Below, one piece after another: positions 57,201 to 64,000 of a stretch of 64,000 nt of DNA. The notes beneath the pieces were generated by a model. That model saw nothing but the letters and a program-made list of their open reading frames with translations, ran no database searches and was not told the DNA's origin. The stretch covers positions 21,170,001 to 21,234,000 of the forward strand of contig NC_092569.1 in NCBI RefSeq assembly GCF_037975245.1, given 5' to 3'. Numbering within the stretch: position 1 is the first letter of the stretch; the number at the start of each line of letters is the position of its first letter. Position numbers and translations under genes: made by a program. Source of the stretch: Apostichopus japonicus (lineage: Eukaryota > Echinodermata > Holothuroidea > Aspidochirotida > Stichopodidae).

Positions 57201-60200
57201 ACTTATACCATAACTTCACAACCATACTGACTTATTATTATAAATATTATTACTTACCGGTAAAACATCGGGAATTTCGTCAGAATTCCTGTCGACACAA
57301 GAATTAACACAGTTTAACACAACAGTAGGTTTATGAAATAAATGGGGAAAAATAACATTTCCCATTGGCTAACCAGTAGATACAATGAAACAATGGTGTG
57401 TAATTATATATTCATTTACTTCAAAGGGATTGTCTGATTATGAGTAAAGATAATATTATCAAAATGAAATGAACATAATGATAGAGATGAACATGTAGTG
57501 TCTCAAATGACATAAATGACATCTTTCTTTCTGTTTTCCCAGTGTGTGGACATAATATATCACTTTAAGACTGTCCTAAATACATGCATTTAATGCCATG
57601 TAATGTAAAACTCTACCTTCTGTTCAGAATATATTCTTCCACTGAAGACTTTGTGGCTGTCAATGCTTTATTTCTTTCTGTTTTTCCAGTGTGTTGGATA
57701 ATATATCATTTTTTCCAGTGTGTAATAATATATCATATTTTCCAGTGTATAATAATATATCATTTTAAGACTGTTCTAAATACATTCATTTAATGCCATC
57801 AATGTTAAACTGTACCTTCTGTCCAGAATATATTCTTCCACTGAAGACTATGTGGCTGTCAGTGCAATCTTTCTTTCTGTTTTCCCAGTGTGTTGGATAA
57901 TATATCATTTTAAGAATGTTCTGTATACATTCATGAAATGCCATGTATGTAAAACTCTACCTTCTGTTCAGAATATATTCTTCCACTGAAGACTATGTGG
58001 CTGTCAATGCCATATTTCTTTCTGTTTTTCCAGTGTGTTGGATAATATATCATTTTTTCCAGTGTGTAATAATATATCATATTTTCCAGTGTGTAATAAT
58101 ATATCATTTTAAGACTGTCCTAAATACATTCATTACTGCCATGTATGTCAAACTGTACCTTCTGTTCAGAATATATTCTTCAACTGAAGACTATGTGGCT
58201 GTCAATGCCATCTTTCTCCCTGTTTTTCCAGTGTGTTGGATAATATATCATTTTAAGACTGTTCTGTATACATTCATGAAATGCCATCTATGTAAAACTG
58301 TACCTTCTGTTCAGAATATATTCTTCCACAGGATCAACTTTTCGTCCAGATTCAGGAATGGTGCACAACCAATAGAGGGCCAGCCAAATGACTCCACAGA
58401 AACCAACACCTAATACAACCAGAGCTGAAGGAAAAGAGGTAAAATTGTTAATTTGTTGTGCCAACCAAGACTTTTGCATCCCAGTTTTGCAACTTTTATT
58501 TACCTACTGAAGCAATCCTCTAGGCTGCACTTGGAGTAATAAAACCTGTAATTCACAGCGTATGATGGGGTGCTAAGTCATATAAGACACATTTTTATGG
58601 GGGGGGGGGCAGACAATCTCATAACGTGTTCTTCCTTGGATGCTAGAATAAACAATTGAATACAAAGCTACACTATAGTGTTTCTCTCTACTGGTGATTC
58701 TCCATCTATCAGTCATTACTTTGCATAGGTAAGTAGCAAAGGACTAATATATTAATCCCAGATGATGTCACATGTTTGAATTCTAGCTGACCAAAAATGT
58801 TAATCGTATCAATTGTTTGAATACTGGTATGGTGATTATAAACACCTACACCACAGATATAACGCTACAACACAAAACAGACAGCTGTGTACATACACAA
58901 GTGGTTCTTTTGTCCCCAGTTATGATAAATGGTGTGTCATCAGGGCAAATAAAAAAAAAAAAAGAAGATACATACGAGAATGGTCAAGTTCGACTGTTAG
59001 GATTTATGATATCTGTGCGTTGTTTTGTCCCTTCTGTTACTGTTACTTGTTATTTAGCCTCTGAAGAAGATCATGCTAGGATCGAAACGTCAGGCCAACT
59101 TACTTACAACTTACTACTGAATAAGCAGTTTGCTAACAGTTTTATTTTATTTTATTAGGATTTATGATAGTATAAGTTTGCTTAAAAGCTGTGGTGGCTA
59201 GGTGCACAATCCTGTTTATGGGTGGGGGAAGTGGATGAAGGGGAGAGAAGGAGAGGAAGGTGGGGGGTAAGGTCCAAAACCGATGGTCTAAAATCTACAT
59301 ACCCATTACAAGGACAGTCCAGAGTAGAGTAAAGGAAGTTCCTGAAGCTGTGAAATTAACAAGATCATACAGGTAATATAGCAATGTTTATCAAGTAATT
59401 ATTATTGAAGGGTATTCCATATTGGCTAACAATTTTTTCACTAGAATGGAATCTGACAAAAATATTCAACACATTTTGTGGAAAAATAACTCTCCATATC
59501 TTGTTTACTAACTCAAGATATGGTTGATTGAATGTAACTCATTTTGAATAAACCCTTTATTCTCCATTGAAGTGGATCATATTATGTAGTCTGTGATGTC
59601 ATAAGCAGCAAATGTCTTCCAGCAGTTTAAATTTACGTTCCCATTATAAACTTCTTAGTGGTTTATCTTTAAAAACCCGGACTAATCCTTCAAAACTGAC
59701 TAATCCTTGAAAAGTAACTAAATCCTTGACACCTGATTAATTTTGAAATGTTGGCTTAGTTATCAAGGTTTCTCTGTACCTAGGATTTTCGTCAAAAATG
59801 CAACTTTTTGGCAAAAACTGTATTTTCCTCTGTGAAGTGTGAATAAATGTGTTAAATGTGTTATAAAAGAAAAAGTAAACATTTTCCAGCAGAACTGTCG
59901 TGATGGCATTATTCACTCTGTTGTTGCCAGATGCATTAAAGGGTGTGAAGACTCGGGCCAAAAAAAATGTCTTATGCCGGTAATCTGACCTAGTTTCCAA
60001 TGAGGTGTAACAGAAGTGTTAGACACTACCATCGATCCCAGAAAATACGCACACAGCTTGCTACCGTCGGTAATCAGACACTAGTGTACAGTCATTACAT
60101 ACAGCTGCGGTCAATACCCACAGCACAGTGTACCAACAATACAGCAATGGACATCTCAGGTCCAGCTAAAGATAACAAGCTATCACGTTTCATTACTGTA

Positions 60201-62722
60201 CTGTCTGCATTTTGTAGCGACAAGCAGAAAACTTCACTTTCAAGCAACGGAAAGTTAACTTTTTCAGAGCGTGGCACACGGTTTGGGGCGAGTCTTCAAT
60301 GCCTATAAACCATTGTCACCAATTTGTTTTAAATTCCTATCTCTTTGCCAAACAAAATGCTATGAGGACATCTACAGTGTTGACCTAAGGATGAGGAAAA
60401 TTTTTAGTAACTTCATCAGACAATAAACTTCAGCCACCGGAATATCCCTCTATTTTTTCCTTTTCTTTAGAAAGAAATTCATGCAAATTACACAAGCCTA
60501 ATTATTACATGTATACACACTATGGGAATTAATTACTTTAATATATTAGCATGATCCATGCCATGCTAATAATAACAGTTAACAACTACAAGTACAACCA
60601 AACAAAATGATAACAAGTAATTCAAAAAAGCCAAAAATATCAGATGGACTGAATAATAAAGTTGAGCATAGAAGGCTCTAAAACATATATGGTTGTTATA
60701 CAACTAGTTGGGTACCACTGGTCAGCTGTGCCTGAAAAATAATGAAAAGATTCCACAATTTGTCACAGGCAATGATCACTTGGCAACAGCCATTGAAAAA
60801 TCTGCTTATTAATCTATACATACAACATGGACTCAATCTGGCAACATTGTGGCTGCATAGCAACAGCAATGAAAATAGACCTGAGCAACAGCTTAAAAGT
60901 TACTTACTTGAATTACATTCCGGGGTTACGTCAAAGTTGCCAGTTTGTTCACACTGAAAGTTGTCTGCATTAGGTTGAACCCCTGAGGTGCACGTTAGAG
61001 TCACGCTGTCACCAGCTTGAACAAAGCCATCTGGAATATAGTCTAAGACCTCAGGCGAACTGGCATTTACGACAGCTTGCACAGGAAGCTGATCCAGAAA
61101 ACATTTACTTACAACTGTAATGGAGAAGAACGAAGGAAAGATAAGACGTATTGTCACACATTTTTTTTCAAAGTAACGAAAAAGGCATTCAATAAATGGC
61201 ACAGACAAGAATTAATGCATTTCAAAACTTTTAAAATATTTGATCGTACCGTATAAGATATTTATTTTAGTCACTAAAAAGTCATTTTTCACATATTTAT
61301 TTGTTCAATCCAATAATTACCCCACAATGAATACAAACATTTTTGCAACATTACTTCATCAGATGTCTAGTTCATATCTACACTAGTTAGATATCTGTTT
61401 AATTAGTGCACAACAGTTACTGCAGCAATGTTGTAAGGGTTAAATGGTAAACTTTGTAGGGTGTTAAGATCTAAGAATTAAATAGATCTAAATACACTGT
61501 GACAGTTACAGCAATTTGAAAACAAGAATATATGGCAAAACTTAAGTTAAATAGCAGACTCAAATCATGACATGAAACTGCCAGGACAGGACATCCCTTA
61601 CTATGCTCTGCTTCTGTCAGTATTACATGACTCTGACAATTCAAGAGGCCAGGTCACATCATATACAACACTCATATCACTGATCTGCACCAGGGGAGAA
61701 TAAAGAAATACATCACCAAGCTTGTACTGATAATAGTGTGGGCAGATGAACTGCAACATCAGGTGAGGGGGGCGGAGGGAGGGGCAAAGGCAGAGGTTAG
61801 ATGGTTGGGCAGATGTTTGTTCCCCTCGGTTCTTAAAGCATTATTGTCCTTTTAGAATTTGTGTGCTTTGCCATTTGAGTGATTAGAAAATAGTCTATTC
61901 AAGGCCTAGCACAACTTTAAAGGACATACACATGTCCATTGTTGAAACATCTTGTAATTTTATGAAGGGGTGAACAATACATCAGATCTGAAGGAAGTTT
62001 AGAACCACCTACTATACTGCTACGATATCAAGATGTGTAAAAGTAAGTTGGCTTGACGTTTCGATGCTAGCAGGATCCTCTTCAAAGGCTAAATGACAAG
62101 TAACAGAAGGGACAAAACACGCACAGAATACAGACAGGTTAATGAGGTTGGTGAACACAAAGAGATATATGTATGGGGATTAGTAGACAAAGGGATGGAT
62201 AGAAGAAAGAAATATGAAAGATATAATATGTCAGCATACCTTGAAGTCGCAAACGGAGTGAAAAGGCTCTTGATGAATTGGTTGAAGCCTCCGAGGACAA
62301 TTCATTTGGCAGCGTGTTTCCTACTGGAAGTGGCCAGACCAGATATTCCCTTAAATCCGGATCATTCGGCCCCAAACTATAAATGATTGAGTTGTTTATT
62401 GTGTATGATATACCAAGAATACTGCCCTCCAAGAAAGTTAATTCTTTCTGTAAGATACTGTTCCTCTGTAATCCAGGTAAGGCAAAGTCACTAGCTCCGA
62501 CTGACACAGAGCTTTCATCGAGTAGCTCGAAGGCGTTACCGCGAGGCACCCAAGAGCTCAGTACAAATATTCTGTTCGGTTCACTATAAACCGACACGGA
62601 GGTCACGCTACCCCTGCAGGAGAATGGTTCACCGATGTTTAACAAGATGAGACCCGCTGGGTCAGTCCTGGTACGATTGTCCAAGAGGCTCTCCGTAGAA
62701 CCAATGAATTCGGGACAGATTT
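42209..62722 (-). CDS. Single-pass membrane protein with sushi domain and proline-rich tail (partial, 10 visible exons)
   Basis: The exons are 62722-62240, 61114-60908, 58424-58304, 57288-57258, 53771-53727, 52771-52739, 52345-52277, 46962-46573, 45457-45425 and 42277-42209. All junction phases match. The first visible exon starts in phase 1, so the N-terminus lies beyond the right edge. About 493 residues are seen: a roughly 160-residue ectodomain of unknown type with several N-glycosylation sites, a sushi/CCP module, one transmembrane helix (LVVLGVGFCGVIWLALYWL), and an intracellular tail rich in Pro and acidic residues. The tail has a PPPY motif (ligand type for WW domains) and a C-terminal TTKL (class I PDZ-ligand type). 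Function is unknown; receptor or adhesion roles are conceivable from the architecture. I do not recognise an orthologue. Confidence 0.8.
42278..45424. other. Last intron of the membrane-protein gene
   Basis: I see no exons in it. Purine-rich GGAGGGAGG and GAGAGATG runs at 43550-43620 are the only low-complexity features of note. Confidence 0.5.
45425..45457 (-). CDS. Membrane protein: 33-nt microexon
   Basis: Lying between CACCTCATCAG and GTAAGA, it encodes IPDIPHPPPPE, phase 0-0, in keeping with the proline-rich tail. Confidence 0.65.
45458..46572. other. Intron with short TTTCTGGTATTACA repeats
   Basis: The stretch 45905-46075 has about eight imperfect units around TTTCTGGTATTACA. The rest is ordinary AT-rich intron. 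Confidence 0.6.
46573..46962 (-). CDS. Membrane protein: proline-rich repeat exon
   Basis: A 390-nt phase 0-0 exon. ADDGSASPLPARMTPVDYAD is followed by about eight PDAPP units encoded by a 15-bp DNA repeat (46727-46830), then a Pro/Ala-rich segment and LEEYVQPAAQVSDE. The PDAPP run is a likely polymorphic tract. Confidence 0.8.
46963..49700. other. Intron of the membrane-protein gene, right of the proline-rich exon
   Basis: No exons were supported. A TA run occurs at 49341-49363. Confidence 0.45.
49757..51382 (+). pseudogene. Penelope-like (RT plus GIY-YIG type) retroelement remnant
   Basis: Three blocks on the plus strand fit one protein family. 49757-49950 gives NFSYSLKNIPLPSPQEYKLN and SFIKRIRWKAFYLDKDD. 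49951-50432, with two in-frame stops, includes ENDLLAIAENIEF and PCRLINPAKSEMGKVSK. 50430-50843 gives the reverse-transcriptase core FMIFDIVDFYPSITEKLL and LFDVIMGSHDGAEVCELVGL. Next 50850-51382 gives ITWFYPPFSKTVKTNIGKTF, HRLHQIFNKNTLKLSYSCM and CNCRMRETCPLGGECP. In full-length relatives a GIY-YIG nuclease follows that last Cys motif; here it is cut short. It is antisense to the host gene, in an intron. Confidence 0.75.
51383..52276. repeat. About 125-bp tandem repeat, 3-4 copies (51722-52140)
   Basis: Units contain AAAATGAGGACACTGAGGG, CTGCAGCTTCCTGCAGCCAG, GGTGCTGTGCAGTTTCACAC and CACTGCTGGTCTACAGATAT. It ends about 140 bp before the PPPY exon. Sequence left of it is plain intron. Confidence 0.8.
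52277..52345 (-). CDS. Membrane protein: PPPY-containing exon
   Basis: A 69-nt phase 0-0 exon encoding DALPPPYDPHTDFFNNTLPP PRS, with a PPPY motif that binds WW domains in other proteins. The donor GTAAGT is strong. Confidence 0.7.
52739..52771 (-). CDS. Membrane protein: 33-nt microexon
   Basis: Lying between ATTCCACAG and GTTTGA, phase 0-0, it encodes NDYGPPPDADQ. The donor is weak (GTTTGA). Confidence 0.55.
53043..53480. mobile_element. Foldback-like inverted-repeat element
   Basis: The left arm (from about 53043: CGTAAAACGAAACCATTTCC, then AAACATGCTATTGTTCTAAC) is the reverse complement of the right arm ending near 53347. Between the arms lie two copies of a 59-bp unit (TCTGATTGAAAACTTGGTTA and following). 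The right arm is tandemly reiterated twice more before a short terminal palindrome near 53440-53475. Confidence 0.75.
53727..53771 (-). CDS. Membrane protein: 45-nt microexon
   Basis: Lying between TTTTCCAG and GTATGT, phase 0-0, it encodes GASESGSEDYPEMHE, an acidic tail segment. Confidence 0.65.
53772..57257. other. Intron with family A MITE and plain sequence
   Basis: It contains the MITE at 55040-55413 and a C-rich low-complexity stretch near 55780-55820. No exons were supported. Confidence 0.5.
55040..55413 (+). mobile_element. TTAA-flanked MITE (family A, copy 2)
   Basis: TTAAAGGCATTGAAGACTCG at the left and the inverted TTAAAAAGGGTGTGAAGACT at the right, with a body collinear to 36595-36956. 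Confidence 0.85.
57258..57288 (-). CDS. Membrane protein: 31-nt microexon
   Basis: Lying between TTGTGTCGACAG and GTAAGT, it encodes NSDEIPDVLP after completing a split Arg codon. It is supported by the exact phase match (2 to 0) with both neighbours. Confidence 0.65.
57540..58330. repeat. Array reiterating the 3' end of the transmembrane exon with its donor
   Basis: The text TACCTTCTGTTCAGAATATA followed by TTCTTCCA (the reverse complement of the exon end and donor) recurs at 57614, 57813, 57958, 58156 and at the genuine exon (58301). Spacings are 199, 145, 198 and 145 bp. The 54-bp difference is two extra units of a TTTTCCAGTGTGTAATAATA-type subrepeat. Confidence 0.9.
58304..58424 (-). CDS. 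Membrane protein: transmembrane exon
   Basis: A 121-nt exon, phase 1 to 2. LVVLGVGFCGVIWLALYWLC is followed by IPESGRKVDPVEEYILNR, a stop-transfer-like basic stretch. The donor GTACAG and the last 25 coding bases are reiterated four more times in the intron (57614-58180). Confidence 0.8.
58800..59160 (+). repeat. Dispersed hairpin repeat copy
   Basis: TTTTGTCCCTTCTGTTACTG, the hairpin at 59061-59100 (CTGAAGAAGATCATGCTAGG ATCGAAACGTC) and a tail with AGTTTGCTAACAGTTTTATT match the copies at 27.8 and 41.3 kb. Only the part from about 59020 is clearly repeat; the left boundary is uncertain. Confidence 0.65.
59936..60308 (-). mobile_element. TTAA-flanked MITE (family A, copy 3, inverted)
   Basis: It starts TTAAAGGGTGTGAAGACTCG and ends CGAGTCTTCAATGCCTATAA. 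The right TTAA is mutated to ATAA. The body is inverted relative to copies 1 and 2. Confidence 0.85.
60908..61114 (-). CDS. Membrane protein: sushi (CCP) exon
   Basis: A 207-nt phase 1-1 exon. The sequence DGFVQAGDSVTLTCTSGVQP, then FQCEQTGNFDVTPEC, matches the second half of a complement-control-protein module (V-L-C, G-W/N-F, P-C). Confidence 0.75.
61115..62239. other. Intron between ectodomain and sushi exons
   Basis: It contains the dispersed repeat in reverse orientation at 62035-62230 (hairpin at 62043-62092). The left part is plain AT-rich intron. Confidence 0.55.
62240..62722 (-). CDS. Membrane protein: ectodomain exon
   Basis: This 483-nt phase 1-1 exon follows AATCCTGCAG. It encodes ICPEFIGSTESLLDNRTRTD, FSCRGSVTSVSVYSEPNRIF VLSSWVPRGNAFELL and a C-terminal half including SYTINNSIIYSLGPND. 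The alternation of hydrophobic residues suggests a beta-sandwich. I recognise no named domain. Confidence 0.8.
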
Positions 62723-62903
62723 CTGCAGGATTAAAAATTGAATGAAAGGCGTTGATGAGGCAACATGTATAGTTTATTCAGACTGCTTCATAGCTTATAA
62801 TGAAAATAAAAACAAGTTGAGAAAACTAGGACTTAGGCAGAATATGCAGAATGATTTACCATGTAAATCTTTACATGTTTAATACAGCTCTTTATACTGT
62901 GAT

Positions 62904-63571
62904 TTAAAGCACCTATTTGTTTTGTCATCCTTTTCCCACCCATTTGACATGTCCGTCAAGTTTTTTACATGTATTTATCACAACACAGCAAACTAAGATA
63001 TTAGCCAAGATTTTTCACCTGCCAGGAGCATTAATTGGCGAGTAATTAAGGACTTCTGCAGATAATGAGTAGCGTGTCTTCCGACAAATTCCTCTTTTAA
63101 AATTAATCACATGCAGTTCCCCAAATCCACTAGTTTGAATTCAACCAATCAGTGAATAGCTAGCATGTTTATTTATGAGCTGTTGCTTAAAATAGACTCG
63201 TTCACAGCAATCCAAAAAAGTTGCGGCGGTATCACAGCCATACACAATGTACACAAATAAAGCATGGTGTTGTAGTACATATTGGTGTACTGTGTTGCTT
63301 ACAACGCCAGCAAAGTGACAATTATTTACCTCATTACTCAATGACATTCATAGAATTTAAATATTCATATTATGGGCGGGGTTTATTGCTATCCTAACGG
63401 AAAACATTTTTGAGAAAAACAATGTTCAAAGTTGTAAATTTTTCGACTTTTTTCTACCATTGAAGTAAGATTTGAAAAGATAAGCTAGTTATGTACAGTA
63501 TGTCTTTATGGCATTGTGGGATCAATGAGGTTAAGAAAATCATAGGAAAGGATGCCAAAAAGCTGCTTTAA
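62904..63571. mobile_element. 668-bp TTAA-flanked MITE (family B, copy 2)
   Basis: Ends TTAAAGCACCTATTTG and AAAAAGCTGCTTTAA, with interior blocks (CAGCAAACTAAGATATTAGC, TTAATTGGCGAGTAATTAAG) shared with 28708-29323. TTAA is on both sides. Confidence 0.8.
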
Positions 63572-64000
63572 TGTTCTACATTGTATTGACATTGTTGTAC
63601 GCTTTCAATATAGTTAGCAGAGTGGATCACACATACTGTAATTTGGGTAAATTTTGCATAAATAGTTCCTAAATGCCTCCTTACTTAATTTTTCAACTGG
63701 AGGATTGCCAAAATAGGTCCCTCCTATAGGCAACAACACCTACCGCTGGAAGAGTGCCAAGATGGAGCTGAAAATTGGGGTCACGAAGCTAAATAGTTTG
63801 GTGTGCCGAAATATTCTCAGTTGTTTGATATTGATTCAGTCTTGCTGGTTTTGTGAGGGGCTTCAAGTGGGGTGGAGGGGTCTTGGAGGGTGATTGGAGG
63901 GGGTGGAAGGGGGTGGCTTTGTGCAGCTGTTAAATATAAGTTATTGAAAGTGACACAGACAATACAACCCTACGGTAACTGCAAGTTTAAACAAGAGAAT
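63572..64000. other. Right edge, intron of the membrane-protein gene
   Basis: No exon was found. The upstream (N-terminal) part of the gene must lie beyond the edge. G-rich GGGTGGAGGGG-type runs occur at 63860-63915. Confidence 0.4.

Noticed and set aside
60000-60308. Plus-strand frame of 102 codons
   Set aside because: It lies wholly in a noncoding MITE that has two other copies without a conserved frame.

Overview
This is eukaryotic, intron-rich, AT-rich DNA from an animal, most likely an echinoderm and perhaps a sea cucumber. The clues are a secreted fibrinogen-domain protein with a mucin-like stalk, a metazoan protein O-fucosyltransferase, exons of about 30-480 nt separated by kilobase introns, and many short terminal-inverted-repeat (TIR) elements, SINE and Penelope-type fragments and microsatellites. 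The species call is an inference. No prokaryotic features, CRISPR arrays or canonical tRNA/rRNA genes were seen. All gene models were built by reading splice sites and codon phases by eye.

Three protein genes can be assembled. (1) Minus strand, 1758-12916: a secreted protein with signal peptide, Thr-rich stalk, TIL domain, EGF-like module and fibrinogen C-terminal domain, in nine exons. One stalk exon is 1 nt out of phase. (2) Plus strand, 23304-34155: a POFUT1-type GDP-fucose protein O-fucosyltransferase, with seven coding exons, perfectly phased, 436 residues. (3) Minus strand, 42209-62722 and continuing past the right edge: a single-pass membrane protein with an unrecognised ectodomain, a sushi module, a transmembrane helix and a proline-rich tail assembled partly from tiny exons (ten visible exons, all phase-consistent). 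Genes 1 and 2 are divergent. Genes 2 and 3 converge. No shared pathway between them is evident from the sequence.

The rest is largely mobile and repetitive DNA. The most striking item is a roughly 5-kb element (7167-12206) inside the second intron of the fibrinogen-domain gene. It has matching inverted ends, subterminal arrays of short palindromic repeats, and a broken BEN-domain gene between them. Other items are hAT-like elements with 8-bp target duplications (15.3-16.9, 25.2, 30.2 and 38.0 kb) and a hAT-like one with a 5-bp match (31.7 kb), two families of TTAA-flanked MITEs, a tRNA-derived SINE split by one of those MITEs, a decayed reverse transcriptase of the RT/GIY-YIG (Penelope-like) type at 49.8-51.4 kb, and a dispersed hairpin motif. 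Several repeats sit directly on splice donors. Two of them reiterate an exon end together with its donor (POFUT1 exon 1 and the membrane-protein transmembrane exon).

Region by region: 0-1.76 kb flank; 1.76-12.9 kb fibrinogen-domain gene with the BEN element in an intron; 12.9-23.3 kb intergenic or 5'-UTR intron sequence with a MITE and a decayed hAT element; 23.3-34.2 kb POFUT1; 34.2-42.2 kb intergenic; 42.2-64 kb sushi-domain membrane protein gene with the reverse-transcriptase remnant and arrays in its introns.
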